Positions 8,633-18,500 of a stretch of 64,000 bases of DNA are shown piece by piece (the stretch's first letter is position 1; the number at the start of each line of letters is the position of its first letter). Origin of the DNA: Wolbachia endosymbiont (group A) of Anomoia purmunda (lineage in GTDB: Bacteria; Pseudomonadota; Alphaproteobacteria; Rickettsiales; Anaplasmataceae); assembly GCF_947251545.1 (NCBI RefSeq), contig NZ_OX366362.1, positions 1,054,001-1,118,000 of the forward strand. Reading direction: 5' to 3'. Both the position numbers and the translations under genes were made by a program. The notes beneath the pieces are model-generated. The model made no database searches. It saw only the letters and a list, made by a program, of their open reading frames with translations, and had not been told where the DNA came from.

Positions 8633-9561
8633 AAACTTGCCTTTAACCTACAAACTTTAAGTATATCATAATTTATCTGTTTTGTTAACTCCTCAATACT
8701 ATGGAATTTTTTTTCTGACCTTATGAATTTTAAAAGTTGTATATTGACTTTATGATTATATACGTCTTCATCAAAATCGAATATGTGCATTTCTATTATG
8801 GGCTTTTTCAGATCCTTAAATGTAGGTCTCATACCAATATTGACTACTCCATATAACCAATTTGGGTTATTATAAGAAAACATCACTTTAGCGTGATATG
8901 TACCAAATTTTGGTTTTATCATGCAATCTTCTATAGGAATATTTATGGTTGGAAATCCTATTTCTCTACCTCTACATGCACCTTTTGTCACAACACCAGA
9001 AACTTGATAAGGTCTGCCGAGCAATTTATTAGCAATTTCTATTTCGCCCCTTTGTACATACTCCCTTATTGAAGAAGAAGAGCAAATTTTACCGTCAATT
9101 ATTAATGGCTCTAATTTAGTCAAAGAGTATCCATATGTTTCAGAATATTTCTCTAGAGTTAATATATTACCCAATCGTTTATGACCAAAAGTGCAATCTT
9201 CTCCGACAATTATGTGTTTAGCGCCATATTTATCTATTAAAATCTCACTGATAAAGTCATCGCAGCTAACCTCAGAAAAACCTCCACTAAAATTAATAAT
9301 ATACAAGTAATCTATACCATAACTGCTGATTAGTTCCTTTTTTTGTTCTTGGTCTATTAACCTAAAATTGTTTCTACCAAATAAAACAGTTGATGGGTGA
9401 GGCTCAAAAGTTAAAACTGCAGAGGGTAATCCTCTTTCTTGCGCTACCTTCTTTAGAGTGGAAATTGCAAATTCATGTCCTAAATGAATGCCATCGAAAT
9501 TTCCGAAGGTTAGTGCTATATTATTTTCTATCCCTTGCTCACAATTATAAATAATTTTCAT
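8629..9561 (-). CDS. ribF: Bifunctional riboflavin kinase/FAD synthetase
   Basis: 310 residues. The N-terminal adenylyltransferase domain has TFGNFDGIHLGH at residues 18-29. The C-terminal flavokinase domain, from about residue 180, contains GRPYQVSG and GREIGFPTINI. It converts riboflavin to FMN and FAD in the cytosol. It is the first gene of the ribF-lspA pair. Wolbachia are often discussed as riboflavin providers to hosts, but this gene alone is universal and says nothing on that. Confidence 0.95.
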   Translation of the reverse strand: MKIIYNCEQGIENNIALTFGNFDGIHLGHEFAISTLKKVAQERGLPSAVLTFEPHPSTVLFGRNNFRLIDQEQKKELISSYGIDYLYIINFSGGFSEVSCDDFISEILIDKYGAKHIIVGEDCTFGHKRLGNILTLEKYSETYGYSLTKLEPLIIDGKICSSSSIREYVQRGEIEIANKLLGRPYQVSGVVTKGACRGREIGFPTINIPIEDCMIKPKFGTYHAKVMFSYNNPNWLYGVVNIGMRPTFKDLKKPIIEMHIFDFDEDVYNHKVNIQLLKFIRSEKKFHSIEELTKQINYDILKVCRLKASL

Positions 9562-9629
9562 ACAATTTGATGTTTTTACATGTTTCTTATATATAATAAC
9601 TATATTTTAGTAAGCTACGGAGATAAATT

Positions 9630-9986
9630 GTGAAAAATGTTGTGATATATGTAAAGAAGGGCTGTCCATACTGCATAAGGGCAAAGGATTTACTAGATAA
9701 AAAAGGTGTGAAGTATGAAGAAATCGATGTGCTTAAAAACTCAGATCTATTTAACGACATAAAATCAAAGTATAACGTTAGAACAGTTCCACAGATCTTT
9801 ATTGCTGATGAAAATGGCAACTATATAGACCACATTGCAGGAAGCGACAAATTGATGGATCTTGAAAAAGAAGGAAAGTTGGATGATATGCTAAATAATA
9901 ATGACAATCACACTGATGTCACAACCTACACAAACAGCAATGATGAATGTGGAGAGTGTGTTATACCACATGATGATTTTATGTAA
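9630..9986 (+). CDS. grxC: Dithiol glutaredoxin with an extra CxxC tail
   Basis: 118 residues from a GTG start at 9630 with GGAG upstream. The N-terminal 85 residues form a glutaredoxin: active site CPYC at residues 12-15, TVPQIFI with the cis-proline, and the GSDKLMDLEKEGKL glutathione-binding stretch. It reduces disulfides using glutathione. Unusually for GrxC, about 30 extra residues follow, low in complexity and ending NDECGECVIPHDDFM with a second CxxC at 107-110. The role of the tail is unknown. A terminator hairpin follows. Confidence 0.92.
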   Translation: MKNVVIYVKKGCPYCIRAKDLLDKKGVKYEEIDVLKNSDLFNDIKSKYNVRTVPQIFIADENGNYIDHIAGSDKLMDLEKEGKLDDMLNNNDNHTDVTTYTNSNDECGECVIPHDDFM

Positions 9987-10049
9987 CTTTTTATCTTGTT
10001 TTGTCGTGTAATACGTAAATGAAAACTAGTATGCTCACTTTAAACAATT

Positions 10050-10090
10050 CTTAATGAATTAAAAATACAATTCATTAAGTGAGTTTTTTT
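10050..10090 (+). terminator. Rho-independent terminator after grxC
   Basis: A perfect 11-bp inverted repeat (CTTAATGAATT / AATTCATTAAG, 10050-10060 and 10069-10079) with an 8-base loop, followed by GAG and seven T. It is AT-rich and therefore weak by usual standards, but the position 60 bp after the grxC stop fits. The next gene starts only 12 bp after the T-run. Confidence 0.65.
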
Positions 10091-10101
10091 AGTGGGAAAA
10101 A

Positions 10102-10974
10102 ATGACAAAAAATATTTCAATTATTAGCAGAGACTTAATTAATATCGAATTAGTTAACAAACAAGATTTAGAGAATTTCATCAAGATTTTCACAGTGCTT
10201 GATAAACATATAGCAGCTAAAACACTTTTTACAGAAGAAGTGAGAATAGAGTATAAACAACACAACGGCATAGAAGTTGTTGAATTGCTAAAAGATACAG
10301 ACTTTACATATCATGAGGTTGAAAATGTATTGAACCACCTGAGTAAACATGGAATGAAGGTGCCCAGCAGTGTTATAGCACACACCCTTTTTGCTGCATA
10401 CAATCACGCACTTGAATTTAAGGATGTAGCATTTTCCTTTTCTGAAGGCTTTCCACAATTTAACATCAGAGTGAGTAAGAACACCTTCATAATAACTCCT
10501 ATGAGTGAAGAGAATTTGGAATTGAATTCACAAAATAGCAAGAAATTAATAGAGTCGTTACAGAGCGAAAAAAATATTTATGATTGTATAGTAGAAGAAA
10601 ATACCATTAAAGTTATAGTGCATTCTGAAATACATCAAGCTATAAATTTGATTATAAAATCACTGATAAAGTCTCGCCTTTTAGCAAAAGAGGAAGAAGG
10701 AAAATTCAAAGAGAAATTGAGACAACTTGCTTTTAAGGATCAAGCTTTTGTTGAGTATTCCAGTATCAAAACCATCAGTAGGTATCCACATAATCATCCT
10801 CTGAGAAAGCATGAAAGTGTTACTAAGGATATAGAAAATATTTTATGTGATTTCATAGCAAATGAGAATAGCGAGTTTGCTATAGAGCGGTTAAATAGGC
10901 TGAGCTCAGCAGTTTCTCAGGATACTCCAAGAATCATCACTAAAACTATAGATAAACTTGTTAAGTTTCACTAA
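10102..10974 (+). CDS. Hypothetical protein, 290 residues
   Basis: I do not recognise this family. It is a soluble, mixed-charge 290-residue protein, with no signal peptide or membrane segment. It is rich in Lys, Glu, Ile and Asn, with predicted helices in the middle (about 175-235). The frame is clean and bounded by terminators on both sides (10050 and 11017), so it is a single transcription unit. There is a poor Shine-Dalgarno (GTGGGA) before the ATG. Confidence 0.7.
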   Translation: MTKNISIISRDLINIELVNKQDLENFIKIFTVLDKHIAAKTLFTEEVRIEYKQHNGIEVVELLKDTDFTYHEVENVLNHLSKHGMKVPSSVIAHTLFAAYNHALEFKDVAFSFSEGFPQFNIRVSKNTFIITPMSEENLELNSQNSKKLIESLQSEKNIYDCIVEENTIKVIVHSEIHQAINLIIKSLIKSRLLAKEEEGKFKEKLRQLAFKDQAFVEYSSIKTISRYPHNHPLRKHESVTKDIENILCDFIANENSEFAIERLNRLSSAVSQDTPRIITKTIDKLVKFH

Positions 10975-11016
10975 GGTATACGAGAGCCAATAGATTTCTT
11001 GTATTACCTTTGTCAT

Positions 11017-11048
11017 CCAAGTAGCCAAGGCTACTTGGTTCTTTTTTT
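11017..11048 (+). terminator. Rho-independent terminator
   Basis: CCAAGTAGCC-AA-GGCTACTTGG followed by TTCTTTTTTT. The 10-bp arm pairs perfectly with its partner and the T-run is immediate. It lies 43 bp after the stop of the hypothetical gene ending at 10974. The arm sequence resembles the common Wolbachia CAAGTAGCC palindromes, so a repeat appears to be doing terminator duty. Confidence 0.75.
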
Positions 11049-11102
11049 GGGTTCCAGCGCTATGTACATAGCTGTACAAACATTGTAGCCGTTATTCAAG
11101 TA

Positions 11103-11565
11103 GCTATAGAAACGAAAAACTTACTTGACACCCTTCGCCAGCCCCCTTATCATGAAACTGAAGCTATTTATTTATCTTCTCTGTACAGATTAAATGACAA
11201 AAAAACTCACGTATCTGGCGTCTCATGTTTAATTTTTTGCACTATGTGCACCTTATGTCTTTATCAAATTTCTAGGTTTTTACCTATATAAGCTGAAACG
11301 CGCTTATAAAGCGTTCAACACATCACCCAACGTCAAATTTTAAAATAGAGAGTGAATAACTAGCTACTGCGGGTTTTCTATGCCTTTTTTTTCTGCCTGG
11401 TAAATTTCTTAAATATTAAAGCTAAGGTTAGTTGCATTTAAAAGCAGCTAAATTGCAGCGTTTAAGACTTAAAAACGCCAATACTGAAAATAGACAGTGA
11501 CTAGGGTTTCTTTTGCCTTTTTTTTATTTGGTAAATTTCTTAATGTTTATGGCTAAAGCAATTTA
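11103..11565. repeat. Dispersed intergenic repeat, copy 1 (with internal tandem duplication)
   Basis: This non-coding block matches 40866-41188. Shared landmarks in order are GTAGAAACGAAAAA-like, TACTTGACACCCTTCGCCA, CCCCCTTATCAT, CGCGCTTAT-AAGCGTT, CTTTTGCCTTTTTTT and TTTGGTAAATTTCTTAATGTTT-TGGCTAAA. This copy is longer because a segment of about 135 bp is duplicated (compare 11328-11430 with 11466-11560). No open frame is conserved between the copies. Internal inverted repeats suggest a structured RNA or a decayed non-autonomous element. In both places it is followed by palindromes and then by a deleted IS4-family copy. Confidence 0.65.
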
Positions 11566-11599
11566 AGAGACCGAAAATGGTTTCATTCCAGTGCTCCTT

Positions 11600-11860
11600 T
11601 TTTGTCATCCCAGTGTTTGACACTGGGATCCAGCTTTCCATATAATCTCATCGAAAATGTTGTAACCACTTTCTATGCTAGTTTGCTTGCTTACAAGCAA
11701 ACTTTCCTGGATCCCAGTGTCACGCACTGGGATGACACCGTCATAAAGGAACCAGTGTCAGCTACTGGAATGACACCATAGGGGCGTTGGGATGATACCA
11801 TTATAGAGTGAACCAGTGTCAGCTACTCGGATGACACCCTCCTGGTAGACCTAAATCACA
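11600..11860. repeat. Palindromic repeat cluster of the ATCCCAGTG type
   Basis: Several Wolbachia-type palindromes lie in a row: ATCCCAGTG-TTTGA-CACTGGGAT at 11607-11629, AGTTTGCTTG-CTTA-CAAGCAAACT at 11680-11703, ATCCCAGTG-TCACG-CACTGGGAT at 11711-11733, then degenerate ACCAGTGTCAGCTACT units to about 11836. The first and third units are themselves inverted around the second, making a larger cruciform-capable block. Such repeats recur at 25670, 28058 and 41303. They are intergenic only. Confidence 0.75.
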
Positions 11861-11873
11861 ATGTTTGTACAAT

Positions 11874-13180
11874 CATACGCGTCAAGTTAAGAAGCAAGGG
11901 TAAGAAAATTCAATGAACTTAAGGTGGATACTCTAGTTTTTCTATATCTATCTTTCACAGAAAATTGTGACCAGTCTGTGGTAAGTTTTTTCAGGAAAAT
12001 TCTCAAATTATTAATTTTACTGCTTAACGCTAAAAACAACTCCCTAATCCTTCTTTTTAATTCAATGAATGCCTTTGTTAAACTCAGCTCTGTATTCTCT
12101 TTCAGTTTTATACAACCAACTATTCCATGAAATATAAGAATTGCGCACAATTTAGCGTATAGTTCACATAATACTCTGTATGGTTTTCCTTTAAGTTCGT
12201 CAAGCCTGATGTGACTCTTATACAATTTAAATAATAATTCAATCTGCCATCTTACCCTGTAAACTGTTAATACTTGTTCAGCGCTGATTTTACTCTCTGG
12301 AACGTTAGTTATGAATATCGACCAATCCAGCAATTTTTGATTCTTTTGAGAAGATGTATATCCATGTGATTTTGCTAACTTATTAGCCCTTCTTCTAATT
12401 ATAGACTGTTCTTCAGTTAATTTTTGACATATAATTCTCACTTTAATTTTTACTTCTTTTCCTAATAGCACTTCCATCTCTAGAAGGGATTGACCTTCTA
12501 AACATTCCAACAACTCTATTTTTTGATTTGTTTCTATATCATATATATTGGTATCAGACTTATAACGACTAACAAAATATGCACCTGCTTCATCAATCTG
12601 TTTAAAAGAACTAGGCACAAAGTAGCACAAATCAAATATTAGCAAATCATTGGCTGATAAACCGTTCAGATAATCCCTATAACCTTGATCCGACCTTATT
12701 CCTTCTATTAAATTTAACTTATCTAGCGCTTGGTTCAGGTAATCAAAGACTAACTGCAGCTTTATTCCTGATTTGGTATTACTCTCACAATCTCTATAGC
12801 TACTCCCATATCCTTTGTACATATCTTCCATGCTACTGGGCAGGCTAATATAATCCAAACCCTGTTTTGTAATTTCTATCGAGTCTTCATTTAGCAATTG
12901 GCACATTGTTTCTATGCTGCAATCACCAACTCCTATGTTACCAAAAACCATAGCTTTTATGAATGATGAGCCATTAAGTTTTCTCTTTCTTTTTATAAAA
13001 CCTACTGCAATTGATATTTCGTCTGCTTTTTCATTAAAGAATTCATTGAGGTCTTTTGATAAGCAAGCTATTCTGTCCATTGTAAGTTCTCTCATTCACA
13101 TATCCAAGAGAACTTATACCTTATTCTTTTCCTTCACTCTATCAATTTTACTTACACTTTTCCTTAACTTGACGCGTATG
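11874..13180 (-). mobile_element. Internally deleted IS4-family element, copy B
   Basis: A 1307-bp element with the same 18-bp terminal repeats as the full copy, in reverse orientation. It differs by a 135-bp in-frame internal deletion and one missing AGA codon. It interrupts or abuts a coiled-coil ORF at 13182. No target duplication is visible. It retains DLCYF as in the full-length copy, whereas the copies at 41381 and 57833 have DLGYF, so it is the earlier branch of the deleted lineage. Confidence 0.9.
11887..13095 (-). pseudogene. IS4-family transposase lacking residues 82-126
   Basis: 402 residues. The frame is open, but the segment containing the predicted first catalytic Asp (KLLDSS in the full protein) is missing, so GLD is joined directly to YISLPSS. 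The YREK motif and the rest are intact. Expected to be catalytically dead while keeping DNA-binding parts; it might act as a transposition inhibitor, which is speculation. Confidence 0.85.
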
Positions 13181-13181
13181 G

Positions 13182-13541
13182 TATTACAACGGTGGCAATC
13201 CAAAAAGGAGAGAAATAGGAAGTATATCAGTTTTTGTGCTAAATCAGTTAACAGATTTGCTTGAAAAAAATTTTGAGAAAAAAGAAACCTTTTTTGAAAA
13301 AGAGAAAAAAAGAACAAAAAAAGCAATAGAAGAATCAAACGATATAAGGAAGCGCATAGAAGAAATAGAAGTTAGAATTAGATCATCAGAACAAAGGGCA
13401 GAACAAGAGGCTCAAAGGGCAGCAAAACTTGAAGAAATGTTAAAAAGAATGGGAGTCGATCCAGAAACTGCTTTAGATGATGTGAATGTAAGCCAAGGTG
13501 CAAGCGCAGGAATTGGGAGAGGCAGTGAGGCTAGTGTATAA
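13182..13541 (+). pseudogene. 3' end of a coiled-coil protein cut by an IS
   Basis: The frame is open from the IS edge (YYNGGNPKRREIGSISVFV) through a GTG at 13236 to a stop at 13541. It contains a long charged coiled coil (about residues 30-85, EKKRTKKAIEESNDIRKR type) ending in EAQRAAKLEEMLKRMGVDP and a Gly/Ser tail. The C-terminus resembles the tails of Uma2-type (PD-(D/E)XK) proteins, where a similar charged helix and MGVDPE motif are common; the nuclease core, if there was one, is lost. It is the first sign of the accessory island carrying cif. Confidence 0.5.
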
Positions 13542-13640
13542 GTTTTTTGAGTAGTTTTTTCAAGTATGCAAGGGAGAGCACTAGGTAGGAGATACAAGCT
13601 TTTTTATTGGTAGAATGTTTTCAAAAAGTTCTCTCATTTA

Positions 13641-13786
13641 GCATCACAAAAAATTCAATTATTGACTCTTTTAAAAATTGCAAAAAAGATCGTATATTTG
13701 TGAGAACAAGCCGCGTAAAAATAAGGTTATAAAAATAGAAGATTTAAATTATTTCAATAAGCTTAGGCAAAACAGTTCGTATGTAG
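13641..13786. repeat. Short dispersed intergenic repeat, copy 2
   Basis: Homologous by eye to 891-1027 (see that entry). This copy lies about 440 bp upstream of the cifA-like start and is not followed by reverse-transcriptase sequence. Confidence 0.5.
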
Positions 13787-14226
13787 ATATTGATGAAATG
13801 GCCTAATATGGGTAGTTTTAGCGTATAGCAAAATCACTATATTAAAAAGTTCATATGTATCGTGTGGTAGACCAACGCATCCCAAGAAAAACACTTCTCA
13901 CCGCCCTTGGTTTTGAGTGCTGGAAATAGCTATTTTATTTAAAGTATTAATAATATATTTTGCTAAATTAACACTATTTTGCTTGTGAAAGAATTAACAA
14001 GCGTATGACAAAAACAGAATATAAAATAAATAAAAGGTCATATAGTGAGTCTGCTAAAGCCTTTTGCCGAAATCACTTTAGGTTAGAAAATTTTTCTGAA
14101 ATAGTGATTGACAAGTTTTAAAGACAGAGTAATATGCTTAGATTATAATAGAGGCTAGTTCATTATGGTAGGTGAGAGGGTTAAGAGTCAAAGTATTTTT
14201 TCATTCATTTTCAAAGAAGGGTAATT
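13787..14226 (+). other. Leader region upstream of the cifA-like gene
   Basis: 440 bp without a convincing gene. A 38-codon frame at 14005-14121 (MTKTEYKINKRSYSES) has no clear ribosome-binding site and no recognisable homology. AT-rich stretches near 13940-13980 (TTAATAATATATTTTGC) could contain the promoter. The cifA-like ATG at 14227 is preceded by AGAAGGG. Confidence 0.35.
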
Positions 14227-15516
14227 ATGGACCGTGGAGATATTCCAGAGGTTTTATTTTCTTGTATTAGAGAAGATGCTCCTTATAGAGCATCTAAACT
14301 TCTTCAAATTGAACGTTGGTGCTATGTAAACTGGCATTTGCATCAAAGAGGTGGCAAAAAACAACATAATTTTATTGCACAAGTATTGTCTGATGAAGAA
14401 TGTTGGGAGAAAGTTAATAATTTACATAGGGTGAAGCTCAATAGACAAATGGTAGGTAAGAAACTTATCTTGCCACCAGAGTCAGATAACCCGTTTACTG
14501 ATGCGAAAAGGTATAAAATTGCATGTGAGTGTTGCTTAGAAGAGGATGTGAGAGCTTTATTTGAGGAAAGAAAGGAAGAATTATTAGCTCAAGGTAAAAG
14601 TAGCTTGTTAGAGTATGAGCATTTAATTGGGTGTTTCGGAGAAGGTGCTTTAGGGAGGTTTTGGTCACATTTTGTTGGTGGCTATGCTTCTAAACTGAAC
14701 TTGAAAGGTCGTCATATATATGAGTATGGGCTTGACTGTGCTATAGATTGCAGACAAGTTCAAGCAGTTGAGTTCTTTTGGAATAAGATAAAATCTTTGC
14801 CTGAAGATGAAATAAGTGCACAAAAGAAGGATGAGATCTTGATGAAAAATGCAGCTTATACGGCAGGACCTAGTTTTCGCATTTGTCCTGATATATTTGA
14901 GTTTTTCCTGAGTCAGGTAAGTCCTAATAGATATCCAGAGCTTTTAAGAAGAGATTTAGAGAAAAATGATCATTATGGATCTTTGAATAAAATGAAAGAT
15001 ATGCCCAATTTTGGTAAATTTCAGGAATTGTTTGATTGTTTAAAATCAAGTGAAATTTCAGAAGATGATTACTCTCTTTGGTTGAAATTCATGATAAAGG
15101 ACTGTCCAGAGCATTATTTAGGTGCTGGTGTGGAAGTTTTTATGCATATGTGGAAAAAAGAAGGATTTGATAATCATCGTACTTTCACATTGGACGAGGA
15201 AATGATGGAAGATTCTTCTTTTCAAGGAAAATTTTCAGTGCATTTGGTTGAAAAAGGTTTTACGGAGCCAGTATGGGCAATGTTAGATAAGGCTAGTTCT
15301 AGACAAATCAAGGAGTTCATGTCTTCTGAAAAAGCAAATGATATACGTTCTATATTAGAGCAAGGAGATAATGAATCATTAAGTAAGTTTTTAGCCTATG
15401 GTAAGTCTGCTGATAAAGGGCTTGATAAAAAGAACAAACCTGGTCCAAGTGGTGATTTAGTTGAAGTAGAAGTTAGAAAAACGTATGGTAAGTCCAATGT
15501 AAGACTAGGCAAGTAA
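14227..15516 (+). CDS. cifA: CifA-like protein (cytoplasmic incompatibility/rescue factor family)
   Basis: 429 residues, frame intact, ATG with AAGGG 5 bp upstream. It lies immediately 5' of a gene with clear CifB nuclease signatures, the invariant cifA-cifB arrangement. Weak but consistent resemblance to CifA is visible, e.g. VQAVEFFWNKIKSLPEDE and the CWEKVNNLHRVKLNRQMVGKKL stretch, which has the pattern of the wMel protein's CWLGTRLNNTVLGQKL. It has a hydrophilic C-terminus (GLDKKNKPGPSGDL). In the family, CifA contributes to sperm modification and rescues embryos in the egg. Given the partner's size, this would be a type V-like CifA. The call rests mainly on synteny. Confidence 0.72.
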   Translation: MDRGDIPEVLFSCIREDAPYRASKLLQIERWCYVNWHLHQRGGKKQHNFIAQVLSDEECWEKVNNLHRVKLNRQMVGKKLILPPESDNPFTDAKRYKIACECCLEEDVRALFEERKEELLAQGKSSLLEYEHLIGCFGEGALGRFWSHFVGGYASKLNLKGRHIYEYGLDCAIDCRQVQAVEFFWNKIKSLPEDEISAQKKDEILMKNAAYTAGPSFRICPDIFEFFLSQVSPNRYPELLRRDLEKNDHYGSLNKMKDMPNFGKFQELFDCLKSSEISEDDYSLWLKFMIKDCPEHYLGAGVEVFMHMWKKEGFDNHRTFTLDEEMMEDSSFQGKFSVHLVEKGFTEPVWAMLDKASSRQIKEFMSSEKANDIRSILEQGDNESLSKFLAYGKSADKGLDKKNKPGPSGDLVEVEVRKTYGKSNVRLGK

Positions 15517-15544
15517 AAAACATTATATATTGTTGGAGGATTTT

Positions 15545-18500
15545 GTGCCAAATCAAGAGAAACCACAAGGTTTTGAATTAATAGAGTTGTTGATTCGAAA
15601 AGTAGGTTCAAATGCAGGAGCTAGTCCAAGTACTTCAACTCAACAAGGAAGTGATTTTGAATCTTTCAAAGCAAGGTTTCAGTCATATATCGATCAAATT
15701 CCATCATATTTACATTCAGTAGGTAAAGAAGGGTTTTTTCCGCATTTCTTTTTAGGAAGCTTTTCTACTTTGATAGATACAGAGATTGCGAAAAAGCTAG
15801 ATATTGAAAAAATATATTTTAGTTTTGATGGTTCGAAAACTCTGAAAGTGGCTGTTATAAGAAAAGGTGGTATTACAAATCAGAAAAGCGCGATTGAGAA
15901 GGTAAATCTTTTTGTGATTTCAGAGTTTGGTAAGAATGATAGTAAGAGTAAAAAATTTACCTATGGTGAGCTAGAAGAGATACTGGGTCAATCAAATTTA
16001 CCTGCACAGAATGAACATGTGAGAAGTGCTAAAGATGATCTTAAAGTTAAATTAGTAAAAATTGTTAAAGCCACAGGGGAAATATCTGTTGAAGTAAAAG
16101 ATGACAAGTTGGATAAGAATACTTCTGCAACACATGAGTTTAAGGAAATAAAAAAGGGGTTATGGAATAATCCAGAAAGTGATATAGCTAAGCTGACTAA
16201 TCCTGATGTGGAAAAAGTGAAAAAGCCTGTTGAAAATATTCTAAAAAAAGTTAGTAAAATTCACTCTGAATATAAGAATTCACTTACCTATGCTCAAGGA
16301 ACACGAGAAGCAGCGCATCATGGGTTTGTAGCAGGTGTTCTTGTAAATTTTCGCTATAGACATAATCTTAGAGTTTATCTAGAGCAATTTGCAGGAAGAG
16401 GTTATGCTGATATTGTTTTAGTGCCTCGTGGTAAAGAACGAGCATTATATGCTATTCCTATTGCTATAGAGTTAAAAGCTGCTACTAAACAAGAGTTAAA
16501 AGAAGGTAAAATAGGAGGAAAGAGTGAAACTACACCAGCAGCTGCTTTAAAGCAAGCAGAGGATTATACTAAAGGCTTTCAACCAAATGTAATGAGAGTT
16601 TTAACTACTGCAAATGATATTTTATGTGTTGGTGTAAACCTTGATCATCCATCTCCCATTTCAGATATCGTTTCTAAGTCACGTGATCAAAAAAGTATAC
16701 TCTTTTTAATGATATATTGGGATCTATTGATGAACGAAACAGTGGTCAAATTGATGAAGGAGAGTTAAAAAAGCAAATTCAAAATAATATAGAACGTGTA
16801 TATCATACATTTCCTGGCACGTGAGAGAAGGGAGATAATCATTATTTTAGTAGATTTTTGTTAGGACAATCACTATTGTTAAATGAAGTTAAGGATTTAA
16901 AGACGAGTTTTGAAAAACATATTTTTGTTTATGAAGAAAACGTACCTACTGAAGTTCGTTTAGAAAGTAAAGGTAGAGGTATTCCTCAACGCCAAGCAGC
17001 CAAGAAGGCAGATGAAAAGTTAGCTGAGTCATCTAGGCTTGATGAAAGTCATGCAGTTGTAACAATGGTATTTGTTCCAGAAAGTGATAAAAAATCAGCT
17101 TATGTAATGAATATTGTTGAATCAGATGGAAAAGCTGAAATATTAAAAAAAGGCATTCCTCTTAATAAACTTGAACAAAAGATAGGAAATAGAAAGATAG
17201 TAGAATTAAATCTTAATTTTAATATAAAAGAACAAAAATCAGATTTTAAAAAATATTTTAGTGTTGAAGTTAATGAGCCTATTTCTCTAGGAGAGTATAA
17301 TGGTAAAAAATCTGATAAGTTTAAAGGTGATTTTAAGAATGTTCCTTACCCTAAGGATTTTAAGAAAACATTTGATGAAGTACTAGTATCTCAGCTTGCT
17401 TCTTTACAAGATCAATCTTCATCAATAGGTAAGTACAAGAAGTTATTTGGCAAAGTAGGCGAGGCAATATTACCTTTTAAAGGTTTAATAGAAAAAGAAG
17501 CACATACTCAGGCAGTATTGTATGGAGCATTTGACCATTATAGTGATATCAAGCTAGGAGAACCACAACAAGAAGATAGAGCGTTAATATTAACAGAGTT
17601 TCAAACAGGTAGGGGAAAACACATTGATATGCTAGTTCATGGTGTTAAGTTTGCAAACCAAGCCAGCAGTGCTAAAGAGTATGATCCGGTAGGATTGGAG
17701 GTTAAAGGACCAAGGGAAGGTAAGACAGCTGATGCATTAATAACAGAAGCAAATGATCAAATAACTAAAGAGTATACAAAAGGTGTTACTTATAAAACGC
17801 TCACAGATGGCAACAAAGTTGCTTTTATGGGTGTTATTTTTGACAAAGGGGCGAGTAATGCAAATTCTCTTATTTTAGTAAGTAAAGATGAATTTACTCC
17901 TGTTAAGGTAGTTCATAGCTCCATTTTTAGTTTTAGCCAATGTGCAACAAGAAAAAGACGTGATATAGGTATACCATGCATAGATTCACGTGATGAAGAA
18001 AAGGTTACAAAGGAAGAAAAAAAGCAACGTGTTAAAGAGCTATTTGATATTGATAATGCTAAGGATTTAACTAATGAAATTGTAGATATAGGTCGTGAGC
18101 AAGTGTTTGATATGATAGGCAATGCTGATAGGACTGATGTATATGTAAAAGTAAAAGATAACAATGGTAATGATAAAAAATTGATAATAGGTGATATTGT
18201 AGAAATGAAGAATGCAGAAAGATATTTTGTAGATGATTATAGTGATGGTATTGAGATCTTAGTAAAAGTAGGCAGAGATAAGGATCGCGTTATAAAAGAA
18301 AAAATAAAAGGACAAAATATTGAGTATTATTTAAGCATCGATGGCTATGAAGTAAAATTCGATGATATAATTAAAAATTTTACTACAGATGCAGAAAGAG
18401 AGAAAATTCATAATAAATTACATCAACTATCAAATGATAAGCAGTTGTTAGAGAATAAAAAATACATTGAAGACATAGGTGATGTTCAAACTAATCAAGA

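Noticed and set aside
13114..13338. Minus-strand frame across the IS border and the poly-A tract
   Set aside because: It is antisense to the coiled-coil fragment and rich in Phe/Leu from A-runs; a shadow frame.
14005..14121. 38-codon open frame upstream of the cifA-like gene
   Set aside because: No ribosome-binding site, no homology and typical of random open frames at this AT content.
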